From the NCBI GenBank assembly GCA_020055645.1, contig CM034547.1, forward strand, positions 29,140,513 through 29,204,512: a DNA stretch of 64,000 nt. The letters are read 5' to 3'. A program made the translations under genes and the position numbers. Within the stretch, counting starts at the first letter, position 1. Every line of letters starts with the position of its first letter. The notes beneath the pieces were generated by a model. It made no database searches and had not been told where the DNA came from. It worked only from the letters and a program-made list of their open reading frames with translations. The stretch is from Tomocerus qinae. Taxonomy: Eukaryota > Arthropoda > Collembola > Entomobryomorpha > Tomoceridae. Below, one piece after another: positions 37,450 to 53,621 of the stretch.

Positions 37450-40400
37450 TGAAAGGAACACAAACTTAAAAGACTAGAACTAGCACCACTTCCCTATACT
37501 TAGTAGCCCTTAGCGAAATTTCACCATTTGCAGACTATATAGCCCTCCCTTCAACGAAAACAAGAACTTGGGCCAAAAAACTCATGATGAGGCAATAACT
37601 AATATCATTTTAACTGGCATGGCACGGACAGCAATGAGAGAAAGATAAAGGACGTCGAATTTTTCTCTTTGTACTTTCTCTTTTCTTTTTGGGTACTCAT
37701 ACTTATTTGTATGGGAATTCACTCTTGTTATGTCAGTCAACTCCACTCAACGATTCTCCAGCACATTTTTTAACATCATGAGTGGCTATATGCCTTTCTT
37801 ACCCAATGAATTTCTCTCACGTACAAATACTTTCACTTTATCTCCACATTTATACAACATCTTGCTCTAACCTCCACCATACTGACGTGCAAAAACCTGG
37901 CTTTACCTACATACTTTTACGATAAAACCCATACTCTTCTCATTATTATTATACTTATCATATCCCATTGTAAAGTATTCCCTAAAAAATTGGTCACAGT
38001 TTTTTAAACTACCATCCTTATGTATCATTTGCTTCTGAGAAATTGGATCCTTGTCTTCTTTAGCCAAAAAAATGTTACTCCTTCTTGTACAGTTAACAAA
38101 ATGTCATGTTTATCTACTACAAGTTATGTCAGTTGTCAAAAATATAAAAATAGCTATCAATATTGCTTTAATATTCATTTGCTTCGACAAAAATGCAGAG
38201 AAAATACTGGGTCATAAAATGTCGTACGTGTTCGTCTTATATATTTATTTAACAGTTTACTTTTATGAGATAACTGTACTACAGAAATTTGGTGATATCA
38301 TTGCAGTAGTCAACACTCCACTCAATGGCTTTGTTTTATGAACTGCCATTTTAGCTAATTCACAGCCTGTATAATAGAGTTTTGATTTGATTGCGCAACT
38401 TTTTTATATAAAATCAAGACAAAAATGAAAAAATAGAACACGTTGCACATGTTGTAAGAAGTTATAGCACTCTTTCAATGGAAAATTGGCAGTTGTCTAC
38501 GTAAGTGCAGAGTAGGTACTTACCATAATAATGCATTGTCCTCATAAGCCATATAGTCCAAGTCTTTCATTCTTCTAGGAAAAGATAGCTAAAACGGGAG
38601 AATCCTAACCACTTTCTCAATCTTCTTTATTTCACGGTTTTTTCCTTGAAATGGACAACTTTAAAACTTGATGGTAGGGTGATGTAATTTTCACAGAAGT
38701 AAATCCCTACAGTCAACATCTGCATTGTCTACCTTTTGTAAACTTTCAAAGGCACTTCATTCAAGTAGCAGAAAGACAAAAAAACCTGTTTTGTAGGCAG
38801 CAATTCGGAAGTGCTCAGAATAAATGGTCAAAGAGTGTGGATGTATAATAGAAATGAAGTAAAATATTAACTTAATAAACTGGCTTTAATAACTTGTAAA
38901 TAAAAACGATAACAAATTGCTGAGCTGTACTGTTTAATAGAAGTGGGATTTATCTTTAATACTATTTTTTAAGATCTTGCGCGCCAGTGAATACATTATT
39001 GTGTACGGTAATAAAATTATGACGGTCTAATAGCTAGATAAAGAAATGGGACGAAACTTGCTTGAATTACTCTGCTTATAGCTAGATAAGCTACATGCTT
39101 CTGCCTAAAATCAATACAATTTTGAGAGCTATTATGAGTAAATAAGACAAGAATTAATTGTAGATCTACTGCCTACTTGTGCAATGATTGGTATTTGTGA
39201 ATTCAATATCCAATGCTACTTGTACGTAATATTCATGACTGTTTATTTATCGTATTTACTACACAGTCACTGTATGACGTGTATAGATTATGATAAAATC
39301 ATAAAATTAGATATTATAGTGGGATAATGTTGTTCTAACATGGGAATTAGCTTAAGTGTTGTATTTCTCCTTGAACATGCTTTATACTATGTATACTACA
39401 GATATACAAATCTCCTCTGCTTAGTATAGGTGGTAAACATTTTGGCTTGAGATAGCAAGGTAAGTAAGTGGAGGAGTTTGTCCCACACAATTTAGATGAA
39501 GTAGGGAGCTAGTCGTTTCTTTACAAATAATATGTAGATTGGCTCCTGAACGATCCGATTGCCGGTGTCATTTCCAAGCTTAAAGTCTGTCATATTTACG
39601 CTAAGTGCTTCAAAGTCGACATCCATTGGGCTCGTTTATTTCAGTCTTCTATGTAGATTATTATCATCCATGCTGCTTTATGAGTCATTTTGCTCAAAGT
39701 TCTTTGTACAGATATATGTAAGGGCTGTGCACAAGCAAGTTGTAATGGTCTTCCTCTTTGTACGTTATCTGGCATTGCTTGTAGCTCGGTGTGCATACAA
39801 AGACTGCTATTAAACATGGCCACATTTGCTACCTACTTTCCGTTTACACTGCTAATAATATAATATTAATACGTATATAAGGCTCGTCTATATTTATACA
39901 ACGTGAAGAGTCCTTCATCAGCATTGAAACTTAGTTTTGATCCAATGATACTGTTATAGATCCTATAATGTGCTTGGGTTCATTCATTTTACATATGAAA
40001 TCAGCCGAGTCAAAGTGGCAAGACAATGTTTACAAAAGACGTGATGGTCGCACACTCGCTCGGTGGTGAGGTTGGCGAGGGAGAAAGTCCCCAACTCTAG
40101 CTATCACACAATCAGCTATGTTTAGACACGACATTACTCATAATGCGTAAGAGAAAGTTAACTTTTCCGTAGGGGAAAAGAGAGAAAACACAGAGAAAGT
40201 TTCTGTCCCAGGGGAATGCTAATCATAATGTAATGAAAGTTATCGTTCATTTATTCACATTGGCCTAATAGATTAAGTACTCATCGTCAGGGTCTTCGCA
40301 ACTGCCCTTTTATTCATGAAATGTATCACTATCGCACAGATAGATGACTGGGATATTTATGCCTCGCTGCTAACGATAAGTACATATAATGGTATAATAA

Positions 40401-43400
40401 CTAGTGCCATGGGTATAGATATATTTTATATTTCCTCTACTATGACTTAAAATGTTCTAGTTGGAACTACAGTCTTTAGGTGTGTGCTAATGTGTATAAA
40501 GCTAGTACATTATTTTGCAAACTGCAATGCGCTACTACATTTGGCAGGATTCTCAAAGATCTTTCGATAAGTTCCATCGTATTCAGGGTTATATCTCTTC
40601 CGAGTTTCAGCTCCCCTAACACTACTATTTTTGTACCCCTTCTAACTACGCTAAACTGTTCTCAAGATTAACTGCTACTATGTGTATTTACTTCTACGTA
40701 CAAGAGTTATGTTTGACAACATGATGCACATGCAGTCTGTAGACATACATATTTAGATACGTAATACATGCTTTATAAATATTTACCAACTCTTTATCGC
40801 TGTTAGAAGTGGGTCACAACTATTATCATTGCCTGCAACTACACCTACCATTTCTATACTATTCAGTATATTGTTTTAATCATCGCCTTTTACACTAAGT
40901 CATAGAAAACACTTATAAACAATACTACCACTCTCATGCTTAGTATCATGGATATAATAATAGTATTAGGTGAATATTTGGTATACCTACATTCCCAAAA
41001 CATAACCAAGTCTTACTGTCGTTATTGTTCGGTTGAAATAATGCAAGTTGGCTATAAATGCATTAAAAATATTTACATGACATGCAATGAAAAACTTGTC
41101 TACTAAGTTTTATGCAATTCCTTTTATTTGTAGTTTTAGAAATGCTCATAAAAGAACAAAATATATTTATGACATCCTCTGTGTATTGTTATTTAATTTG
41201 CAGTTTTGCATTTGTGGTTACAGCTGTGAGGTGTTCTTTTGTTTTAATTAACATTGAAGCCTGTGCTATACAGGGCTCGTATTTACGTGGCTCGTAGCTT
41301 CCTTTGTGCCATATTTTTGTGGTTTGGTGAGAAGAATTTTATTACCAATTACAATTCCTCACTACCCGGTACTCAACCCACAATAAAACATGGATATTAA
41401 ATTTATAGTGAATTTATGGTTCAGAATGTTTTGCAAACTTTGGTTTTACTTTGCAAGAGCAAGTCAGAAATGTTGATAGCCTAGTTAAGTATACGGTAAA
41501 GTTTTTCATTTTTGGTTAATACGTTAGTGGGGAAAGACATGTAAAATTTATATGGTAAGTTTGGTGCTGTATTTGGAAATGTATGGATGAATGAAAAAAG
41601 AGTGGAAAAACAAATGGATTAGTAAGTGAAAGATCATGGAAAGAAAGTAGAATGTGTGAAAAGTGGGAGGGGAAAGGAAAATGAGAAATATGCATTAAAG
41701 AAAGTGTTGGTGAAGTGAAAGGAAAGTTTCTCCATGAATACGAAATGGAATAGATAAGATAAAATGTTGATGCATAGGCATATAAAGACCATTTATTGTC
41801 TCTGTGCTCCAATCCTATATCTACAAATGTATATATAGTAGTACAGATAAATATGTACATAGATGTCTTTGTATGTAAGTGTGATCTGAATAAAGTGCGA
41901 AGTAAGTATTCAGGTATCAGCGGTTTCCTTCGGTTGTTCCGAACCTATTCCTTTTCGCTTTGCATTTTTATCTCATCCATTCGCTGAGCTTAAGTCTTGT
42001 GCCAATATTTCACCATTACACCATCAGAGCCATAAAGGAAGCGGCGAAACAAGAAAAGTCAAAAAACCCAAATTGCCTTGAGGAACAGGTGTAAACGTGG
42101 TATATCCCACCGGCTGAATATCAAATTGGTTAGTTTTCTCATCCATTCTGAAATGCACTTTGAAATACAACTGAGAGACTGTAATGTAATGTAACAACAT
42201 TATTTTACCTATCTTCACGTGTGTCTAAGATATTAGATTCTTACATACATTTCCATTATTTTCTTTCCTCCGTGTCTAAATGTACTTTCCACAATTTACA
42301 ACATCTTTATTGCTTATTTTACAGGGAAGAGGATCCGGCGAGACTGTCGCTCTATCCATTTAGATCAGAATCATTTTTATCTATTTGCCAAGAGAGTACA
42401 TAAGTAGGCATCTTCTCGTAGCGATAACAGGCTCCAGGTAGTTATCTCCGGAAATTGAAATTGCAAATGTGTTTAAGTAGATAAGTACAGAATGTTTCAT
42501 AAAGCCCAGAGGAAATTGGAGCTTAGAAGAAAAGCTATTTTGTTTTCTATTGTTTAATATCTCTATAATGTCTTAGCGCTGTTACAAATATTTGTACGAT
42601 TCTGTGCCGTCAATATTAGCTTGAACACGTGTAGCTAAATGGTAAATATTTTCTGACTTGACAGTTTCTTAACCGTTTCCTTATTGCTAAACTTACATAA
42701 ATAGTAGATATAAAGGTAAAAAGGGGAATGTACGCTGTACGCTGTACGATTAGAGTAGTTGTAAGAAATCATCTTGAGCACACACTTGAAATTGTGTAGA
42801 CAGACGTGTATTTATGTACTTTTGCAGACATTTTCCTAAACGCATTAGGCTTCGCTCATGGAGATAATAGAAATTCAAAAGCTGAAGCTGAAAGGTTATT
42901 ATCTTATGCAGAGCAGTCGAAGGGGGTTGCACATGTTTCCTTCTGGCACTTTGATAACTGGAAAAATAGGTACCTATTTGTTATTATCACACAGCAACTG
43001 AAATCATATTCAGCAAACAATCTCAAATTTGATTTAGTTTTACTTTCAATTTAACACTGTATGCATTGAGTCAGAAGCAAGTGACTGGAGGAGAAGAAAA
43101 TGGATTTGTAGCATTTAGGCATCTTTTCTTTGTATAGCCACACTTTGCATATAAATAGTTAGGAACATGCTAATACTTGTTATTACCCAAAGGGAAGAGA
43201 ATGCCAGACTAGCATTACCTTCAGCGAAAGAAAGATAAGAAAGAACTTCCCTTTACATTAACTCCATTCTTATATAGATTGATAAATATATGAAAACTTG
43301 GAGAGAAAGTCCTTCTTAAGGGAAAGCCAACTGAATCGAGCACAATTTTACGCTAGTAGCCTAATATTTATATAGAAGTCTAACAAAAAGCGACTCATGG

Positions 43401-46400
43401 CCATTTTCATTTTCGGAAGCTGCATCTTATCGGTTGAATTACCGAATTTATCACTCAATCTCCCTCTTCCACTTCCATTTTGTATTTTGAAGATGCACTT
43501 GTTCCTTAAGTGTACAATGGCATTCTACACTCTGTAGTGCATAATATTTATCCTATGCACACCTCACGACAGTACAATGCACTCCAAGCAATTTTTATAT
43601 CCATTAGTACACACGTAGGGATAATTCGCTAAGTAGGTAAGTACAGAAGTTCTCTGTGGAAATTCGAATCTCGTTATGCTTAGCTAGGCACTCGAGGTCC
43701 CTCTTTTTTACTCTTCTATAAGGCATTAGCACGAGATGTGTAGAGCATGGGTGCTGTGCAGTTACATTTAGAAAACCCTTGTGTTCAGTTGAGTTTAGTC
43801 AGTCAATTTTTTGTCGTGTCCTCTTTTCATTCGGTCGCTTACTCTCGCTCTTCTGCTTTCTCCGCTTCAGCCACTTTAGACTTCGACTCTCTGCCCTCCA
43901 CACTAAATAAGTATACCTATAGAGTAATACTTGGTACTCTACTACTCTCATTGTCAATACAGAACTCAGTCAGAGATGTCTAATGTAAAGTCGAGTTCTT
44001 CTAACTTCAGTCAGCTCAACTCAGTTTTCCTTCAAATTAGGAAATAGCTCGGGAAATGAGATTATCCATGCAATTTCACAGTCTTCGGCTCCAGCTCTTC
44101 CCTTATCCACTTACTTAGGTATCCACTACAACTACACTCTCCCCTTTCTATCTACCCACTAAATACTAATAGACTGTTGACGTTCTCTTGAATCCCCCCT
44201 ACAATAATACTGTTATGTAGGTACTAAACCCTTCAATGTGTGCATGTAAATATCCAATATCATTTCACCCGCAACCATTCTATTGTATTGCTACATAGTA
44301 CTAAACAACAGATACCATCATAATCTCAACAGTTAAGTCCAGAATACAAAGTAATTTCTTTACCTTCTTCCCAACCTAAAACTCCTCTAAGTAGGCACTT
44401 GATGATTATTGACATTTGTTAATACCTACACTAAGAAAATCAATAGGATATAATAAAAACATGGAGAATGGTAGCAATTTTAGTATTGTGTTCTCTCATT
44501 CGATCAAACCTTTTTATTTGTCTGAAAAATCTGAAAACATTTTCATGGTCCATAAACATTTACTGATGTAGCAGATCAAAAAAGTGTTGCATGCGTCATG
44601 ATTGTATTACATGGTTCAGGTAGACGTAGGTTACTTAAGGATTAAATAGGCTGAATGAATTTTCCGGTGAAAAATTAGCAGCGGTTGTATTTGTGTCTAA
44701 AATGGCTCCGTGCGTTTGAAATAGGACATTTCTGGGGGAATATCAGTAGAAAGGAAGTTAAAGGATGTGTGAAAGTGAATCCTAATGGGCATGTATTATT
44801 TAGTATTATATACAGCAGAGTTAAAACGATAGAATTGTGGTTTCTTCCGAGGCTTAACACGAGAGTTGTAGTGGGACTGGAGAAAGGCTGTGGAAGTTAC
44901 ATATTCGTATTACACGCCCGGGTAACAACTTGTATGTGCATTCCACATATTATTCAGAAGTTTGAGCCAGCTTTTGACTTATTTATATGCTTCAGAGCTT
45001 CTACATTCAACTACTCAAGTGGCAATAGTTTCCCTGGCATAACTTACAAAATTTCCTGTTAAAGTGTCTGAGGTTTTACGACAATTCACGGTAGTCACTT
45101 GTGAAATTGTACATACAATTCGCATGTATTTGGTACTTGACTCAAATGTGCTGCATTTACATAGATGTATGCGCCTATATGCTTTTACTGCTTATAAGTG
45201 TCTATTTACATATTAGTATGTACATAGTATGGGGGCAGAAGTGCTTCTACTTGAACTAAATTTCAAGCAAGTCAAATACTTTGTGCACCATGAAATCGGT
45301 AATAATTCTTTGCTCTGTGTACTTCTGCAAATGCGAAATTTCAGGCTATCCAGTAGTTGTGTTGAAGGGTAACGACGCAGTTTTTACTATATGCAGGATT
45401 TATATTGTTAGTTTTATGTTTTCTCTGAAAGGTTATTGTGCAATAAGATTCTTAACAAGATTCATTCTCAAGGCTTTCCTCCTTTTTGTCCTTCTTTAGT
45501 CGTTGCGTTCCTAGAAAAGTTTCTCAAGTTGTCTACTTAGCATGAGATTTTCTCCTTTCATTAATTAGGAAGGCTACCATTCTCTCTCTACCCGGTTTTA
45601 AATATATAGATACACTTTATGCGGGTGATGGTGTGTCAGACGAAATTATGTCTTTATTCATACGGACCAGAGCATAAGGAACACTTTCTTTCTAAATATA
45701 AAATCCTAAGTCGAGATTAAGCACGCGCCCCCGCGTTTTATTTATACAGATGTTACGACCGGGTTATACCTTAGATCTATATACCGGAGGTAATTACACC
45801 GTCATTCTTACCTACCGTAATATTTCATAGTTTATCCGCCCAGTATACCTAACATTTTTATTGCTCAGGTCCACAATTAAGATCAAACAAGAAATAGTGG
45901 AATCTTGGGACTTTTCTAAAATGACCCTTACATTCTTTCAATTAGGGATAATATTACTTATAACCCAGCAGGAGAGAAATATTAGCTGTCATATGTTACT
46001 ACCTAAAGAGAAAGTAAAAGAAAATATATACCATTTCATAAAAACTTTTACCCGTAGTGTGAACAGCTTAATATTAGACAGAATGAACCAATTACTTTCT
46101 ATATTCCCTGTCTAAATCTGAATTACAAAACTATGAAAAAAAGTCGAGCTCAAACACTTTTTCATTACCTGACTTTTTATTGACGTTGAAAGAGTAGCTC
46201 AGTGGAAGTGCACTCTACTTTATTAATAACATAATCCGTACCTAGCAATATGTGATAGCAGTAAAAAAAGTTGATATTGCTTGCAATGCACACCAAAGCA
46301 CATAGTAATATAATTATTTGTCGTGCTTTCATCAGCAGTATTGTCAAAGTTTGTCGAGTCAAGCTTGCTGACACTAGGGTTTATGAAGTAAACATAAATC

Positions 46401-49400
46401 AGTTGGACATATTGGGTCAGTTTTCTACATTATCACAAATGTGATTCAGGATTGGAATCGCAGTAAATGCAAAGTTGGTGTAAAAGCTAAAATTAAGAAT
46501 GGAATATTATATAATGGAGAAAGTCTTATGTATGAATTTGGTATTTAGAAAGAGAAAGCACTATGTATCTACATTGTGCTCTTTGAATACATTAAATAAA
46601 ATTTTCTACCATATAAATACATAATATAAACTTATTTACTAATAGGAAAGAATCAGCAGTCAGTCTCTACAGATAAAATGACTCGGGATTACTGTACCTT
46701 AACAGTAGTAGAAAGGTAAAATGGGGTTTCCTTTCTTGAGTTCACCATGATAAATGTGAGTCCACCAAATTGGCTTTGTACTGTCCATCAGTTTCACTTA
46801 GGAAAACAATAAATGTGAAGGCAATAAATCTTCTGTTATTTTGCTCTCTAAGCATTCGCAGATAGTGAATAGAACATCGATATATAGATATACCTTAGAC
46901 TATGTAATAGTCTCCACATCTTTACTTGTTCGAAGATATACACTTGGAAGTTTAAAATCTCTGTGAATTTAAGTGGGAATGTTGCTGCTCCCTAATAAAG
47001 TCAAAGTCAGACTCTGGTTGAAATACAATTCACAACAGTAGAATATGGCGACCAATATTAAAATACAGGGTTAGGTGCATTTTAACATTTAACCTTTGCT
47101 CTACATTGAATTTAATTGGCTTTTTCATTGACAGTGTATTTATAATTTTGATTAAAATATAAGTATTAATTGCATAGTAGAGTAGAATATATTGTACAAT
47201 ATAGATAAATCTATTATAACTTAAGGTTGTTAAGTAACTTATGTAACCCTTAAGGTTTCATTATCGTATTTAAAAGGTTTTTGTCTAATAAACTTTTTTA
47301 TTGAAGCCTTTCAATCATTCCTTCCATTTCAAGTCCAGACGTGGATTTAGATACAGTGTAAATTAGATACGTAATAAAGTTCGAAGAATCCGAATCAAGT
47401 TTGTAGAAAATAGTACAATACACGAATTCCTGAATAGCACAAGCACAGGAAAATTAGAGAATTTGCAGCATGTGGCGGTAAGAGCTCTAGTAGAACAGAA
47501 TAGAAAGGTTTGATTTGAAGTAACTTTTCCTTTGATCTCTGTCTGCTAAAGAGATATTGATTTGCTAAGACTAGAAATGAAAGGATAGAAAACATCTCGT
47601 CGTCGGGTTGGTTTGACTACTTTTAACTGATGTAATTTCCACTGTAGTTAAAGAGAATCAGGCTAATGAAAATTGGAACAATGGATGGGCATGGTTACAC
47701 TGTCCTTAACACAGATGCATACGCTTTTATCTGCTTTTGTCTGCTATCTGCTACTATAATTTTCCGAGTAAGAGCAGAATTTCGGTTAAGAAAGCAAAAT
47801 AAATCGCGGCAGACTCCAGTACTATTCTGGGAGTTTTTGTACGTTTTCATTTTTAGCCAATACACAGCTTTCTTTTAATACCAACGAGTTGTCCTTATTT
47901 TTTAATTCTGAAAACTCTCAGTCTGACTTCAAAATAAGTAGAACAATTTTGCAGTAATTAATTGGGAGTTGGAAGTAACCTCTGCCTGCCATATCAGAGA
48001 TTACCTGAAATGGAAGGTTGGTATAAATGTAAATATCTGTCAAGCTCGAGTGTTCTGCGTATAAACTAAGTCAGTGACAGAATATCCATAAATTATCTCT
48101 TAATGTCTAATATTTTGTATCTATGCATCCAAGTTAGTAGTCCCTCTTTTCAGTTAGACTAGCACGTACTGGGTACAGATAGGAAGTATAAATAATATTG
48201 CTACAGGACAAGGAAGGTTTATTTGATATAGATAGTATTTTGCCCACGAACCTTCATTATGGACTTTGAATAGTAAATTAAGCTGAGGTTAGAGAATTAA
48301 ATTCATTCTACGTATGAGCTTCTATTTTAGTTACGGACGGATTGTTTGCTCTTGCAGCGAAGCCAAAACATGTTTTCTTAATGGAGTGCTGCCAATTTGG
48401 GTATAAATCTACTTAATGGATATGTTGAGTTAAATATCAAGTATCAGAGAAGAAATATGATGTTGATATTTATGATGACAAACTGATACGTCACGTTTGC
48501 TTTTAGCCTCCTTTTTCAGAGGTTCGTGTCCTGACATTTCTATAGCTTTTGCAGAGCCGTGTAAAAATGTTCTTCAAGAGTCTCACCATTGTATTACTTT
48601 AAAAGGTAATTTATTTGCAGACAAGTGCCTACACATAGAGATTCACGTAGATGTGTGGTGTGAAGCAAGACGTATGCACAGCAGGTACATCTACACAAAA
48701 GGTTAGCAAAAAGTGAAAGGTGTAGACAGGGACTATCATCTTTCTAGATATATCACGTCAGATCTGGAATTCTCTTTGATTTGAACCATGCCTATTAAAA
48801 ATGGACCTTTCTAAAGGAATACAAATGAAGCTGAGAGATTGTTCTATCTAATCTAAAAGCATTTCACTGTTTATACTCTCCGTTTGATAGGATGTGAACA
48901 TTCGTCCTTGCTTTATGAATAGAAATGCGACAGACGAAGGGATATTTAGTAAAGTTATATATTTATGCACTATGTATTTAGGCACTATCGTTTTTTGGGT
49001 TAAAGTGAATGTTCATCTTTTGACATTTTCATGCTCCCCTTTTCTCTCCATTTGACTCGGTTGATTAGACACAAGTCATTTTCATATTCGTTCATTTCGT
49101 ACGTGATGCTTGATAAATGAGAATTTTCTTGATGATGAGTTGAGTTTAGTTACATTTTCCATTCAGTTGTCTTGGGCTTGACTTTTCTTGCTTTACAAGA
49201 GTTGCTGAGTTGCTCTATTGAATTGTCTTCATCTCATTTTCTCTCCTTTTCATTTGATTCCTTCCATCATCATCAATGCATTTTAGTTTTCTCCAAATGT
49301 TCATTTGATGATCAGGTAGTGTATGTAATGGTACTCAAATTTAACACACCAAAGACTGAAATAGACACAGAAAGGAATTATTCATTATATTATCGCTCAG

Positions 49401-52400
49401 GCCCTTTTATGTGGATTCCTTACATTGCATTATATATGCACTAAAATTCTGATGTGAATACTCTACATTATATGTTGACTCCAGAAAATTCTGATGTAAT
49501 CTCAGATTTTAATTTATCAATTTTACTTCACAGTTCTTCTTCTATACCCAAAAACTTGTCTAGAAACTCACAGCATAATAAGAGACAGGAGGAAATCAAA
49601 TAAAGAATGGTTACAAAGGAGAGATGCTGAATTCCAGAACTTTCCTTTTCATTCAAAAATGTGCCATTGCAATATTTCTCGTACATAATAAATTCTAAGT
49701 GCATTTATATGTCTCAAGACAAAATTAGGGACATATTATTACTTTACGAAGATGCTTCGTTATAAAGATGAAGTCATCAGAAATTGCACAACTGTCCTTT
49801 AATCCAGTTGCTACTGCCATAAAAGTAACAAAGATTAGTTGCTGGTCACAGGGGAGAAAGTCTGATTACGTTCTCCGGAGAAAACTACTTATTTACTAAA
49901 TCACTTCATGTATCTAATGTAACTACTCACTCTAATTTATATTCCAAGCATAAAGTAATGCTTCAAACGCATGAATTGCATTTTCATTATGTTATAACCG
50001 AGTAAATACTTGACTGTAAGGTTTCTAGATACTATTTATATTAAACTAGGCGAAAGCCGTATTTATATATCAGGCAATTAAAATTCATAGAAATGCTTAC
50101 TGTTCATTTCTAAATTGCTTTGTAGAAATTAAACGAATTTTTATAGATGACTGCTCTTTTCAACTTAAATAAATATTGAAACACGACTTCAAAGTTTAAG
50201 CACAGTATAAATATTGCGAACTGAAGAGACCATAAGCATTTTCATGTACATAGTTAGATGGCCAATTACAAAATCATTACTACTAAAGTGTAAATACGTA
50301 TAATTTGTCAATCGTGCCAATGTTCTTTATGCTGTTTCAATTTATACGAACATCAAGCTTTGCCAAAGAGAATCTTATTACATCTTTACTTCCGCTTTTT
50401 CCTAATTTTGTTGTAGTGGCTTTTCAAACTTTGTTCACTCTCTCTCCTGTAATTAAGTAATTAAATGAAAGAACTTCTGATTTCGTACCCATAGAAAGAT
50501 ATTATTCTAACCACCCTGAGAAATAAAGGTTACCTACCGAAAAGAGTTTCGCCAAGTAATAAAGTGTACAACGTTGTTAATTGGCATTAGAAGGTTGACT
50601 TATTACTCTTTATTTCCAATTTCCGCTCATCAATAGTCAGTGTAAGGGATTTACTGCTTCATTGCTAGACCAATTTCTATTCAAAGACTCTTGAAAGAAT
50701 TCAAAAAAAGTAAGATTGTAGTTAGCATGTTTTCCGTACTGCATTAGTGGAAGTTTTTCATGATTTCTTTACGTAATTAACACTCTAATATAATTTCTTC
50801 AGGGCAATTCAGTTCACTTGAGTGACTCAATGATTATTTTTCCTTTAAACTGATTTCTCCCTATCTTGAATTACTCGTATTAATTAAATGAAAACACTCA
50901 AGTATGATTTTGAAGTGGGGCACTTCAGTTATATACATATAAAGTAGTCTGTCAGTTGTGCCATGTTACATTCCAGTCAAAAGTCGCTTTCTTCTTCTGC
51001 ATTGAAATATTAATTGGGACTATAGAATAACAGAGAATTACTTGTTATGCTTCTCATGCCAAATTGAAAACGTGCGTGGACACGTTGCGGGATTGTAAAG
51101 ATCTCCAATCTCCTCATAATTGAAATAATTATTAAGACCTCTAGAAAGCAATGTTTAGAAAGTCATACAATGAAAGGTTAAATAAATCGCATTGTAAATG
51201 TGGTTTTGTCAATGATCCTACAAATGCATTAAACAATACGCACTTTCAAATCTTTTCACGTGGGTGTAATAATCTCCAAGTTGTAATAAAATAATCTGTA
51301 AACGTTTTAGTGATTACATCTGTTTGTGAAGGTAGATATTGGGTGCTTAACAATGTTTTGACTTTGTAATGCCTTTATGTGGTTTAGGTTGGATAGGGTA
51401 GTGCCACAAAGTAGAGATTATATACGACATGTACTACAAGTCGTCCTTTGTATTTGCATATATATTCACTGAACATTAAAAATTATGAAAACTCTGCTTT
51501 CCCCTTAAGCTAGAAATTAATTCGTCCGCAAAGTTTGTAAGCGATAAATATATTATATACATATATCTGTCATGAGAAACCAATGAGAGATAGTGACACA
51601 TATAAAAATTATTTTACGCACTTGCAGATTATCTGTAAATAAAACTGACTCTACTTGTGCATTTAAGTTCAAAAAAGTGATTGATATAATTTGCATTGCA
51701 TGCATGTTTACATAGTAAGGGCGCAGTGCATTAGACACAAGGCTATTTGTGAAGGATGAGACAAACAAATTTCAAAATACAAACGCAGAGATTCGTTAAA
51801 AGCTTTTCTAATTTACATTTATATTACATTTACATTAATAGTTAGGTATTCAGGAGTCTAGTAAATATTTTGTGTTTTTGGTTTCCCTTGTTCTAAAGCG
51901 TTAACTGATCCAGTGAATTGCTTTCAAGGTTGGCATACCATGTAAAGTTGGGTATAAATATTATTTCTCCGCATTGTACACTATTGCACTATTGAATTCC
52001 CTTTAACTGGTAGTTTTATAGGCACAACAGAGGGGCAGGTCAATTTCAAAGTAGGAGGAGTTGTGTACAGGCAAGTTAATTGCTTACGAGAACCTGTACG
52101 CTTGTGGTGCAATTAAGCCTTTCATTTTGTGGAAGGTTGTAATTTATATTTTGTAGTAAAACCTATCTGAGGGGTAAAGTATATCTTTCATAGTTAGTCA
52201 CGTAACGCATAAACACTAGAATTTCTGATATTATATATTTAGGAATAGGTGAAAGTACTATGATAGTGTAACCATACATCTTACAAATGGATACGCTTTC
52301 ATTCGAAAGATAAGCCTGCATCTGCATACTAAGACCGAAGTGTTCTTTGCGGTTTTACATAAATGGTTGTAGTCACACTCCCCGAGACAGCAATAGGCTT

Positions 52401-53570
52401 AGAAATGAATATCATAAATGAGAACTAAAGACTTGTGGGAATCCGACCCGAAGGTGGAATGCAACATTATGGAATCCTCCTTCTCTAATACTCGGCTCTC
52501 GTGGATAGATTATAATTCAATGCGTGAGATGAGCAACATAAACGGCTGTATTTACTTTACACCAAATTAATGTTCTAGACCGCACAAACACAATTATCTG
52601 GGACTCCTCTGCGAATTTGAGATGGATGTAGGTCCTTTTGATTTGCTTCCTTTAACCTTTATATTTAATCTCATTGTACTATAGAAATACTTGCTTATCT
52701 GTATTCTCCTACTTAGTCACTGGATTACGTAGTAGAAACGATCCGAAAATAAAAGACAGTTTCAAAAGCCACACAAATGATGTATAAATAGAAAATGAAT
52801 GTGTTAAAAAATATGCCGCTAACACCGTGGGGTTTGGTGAAAGACAAGCAAAGGAAGTACTACTTTCTCTTCATATTAAGAAACTTTCACCACCAGCCCA
52901 ATTTATTGCTGGGGACAGCATGAATATTTTTACTACATTATAAGGGCTTTGCACTTACATGGAAAAATATTTTGAGTTCTTACGTACACCATAGGCTTTA
53001 AGTAAAAACTGTTAGTAAGTACGAAGTAGTGAAAACAAAATCCCCCGTTAAATATTTATTTATGGGTGAAAGTTTGTGTGTAATGGTGCATCTTCGCTTT
53101 GTAAATATCTTTTAGAGCTTTTTTATCAAATGTACATAATTATGTTACCGGCCATTAGTGTTGCATTAGATAAAATGTATGCTTTCCATTATCAGGATTG
53201 TTTGTTATTGGACATGTTCACTATTCGTGAGTGTCATAGTCAGACGGAAAGCATTAACTACCATCTCATTTACAGTAGCAGAGACAGCCCCCGCAAAGCA
53301 CATCCGTGATGAGCAAACATGTTGTAATTCTTTGATACAAAACATTGACACGACGTAGAAGAGTAAAAGGAGAGCAAACAAATGTGAACTAGGAACCATT
53401 GGACTTATTAATTTTATGCCTAGAAGGATATTTAAACATAAAAGTAGGAGAAAGTGGGATACTACGTGTATGTACAGCAACATACGTGACATAAGTAATC
53501 TGTGAAGTGCTCTTAATTTGGCAAAAAGCAGGATCATGTAGGCGAGGGCATTGTAGAGTGCATTGTGTGT
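37450..53570. other. long AT-rich non-coding stretch, probably intronic or upstream of the synaptotagmin exons
   Basis: No supported gene. The longest frames (44685-45062, 125 codons; 41516-41860 minus, 114 codons) show no domain and no splice context. A pyrimidine- and CpG-bearing patch near 43740-43900 could be leader DNA. The missing N-terminal exon of the synaptotagmin gene may lie here or to the left, but it would be very short and I could not identify it. Confidence 0.4.
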
Positions 53571-53621
53571 ATTAGTTGGAAAGTAATGACAAGCTGACGT
53601 CTGTTTTGTGTTTGTTTTCAG

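Noticed and set aside
41516..41860. 114-codon minus-strand frame
   Set aside because: Antisense of a purine-rich tract; the Ser/Phe/His/Pro-rich product has no domain.
44685..45062. 125-codon plus-strand frame
   Set aside because: It begins with a TTG, has no recognised domain and no supporting splice or poly(A) signals. Chance frames of this size are expected in 64 kb.
46190..46215. tRNA-like A box (GTAGCTCAGTGG)
   Set aside because: No cloverleaf partner, anticodon arm or B box follows, so the match is limited to about 12 bases.
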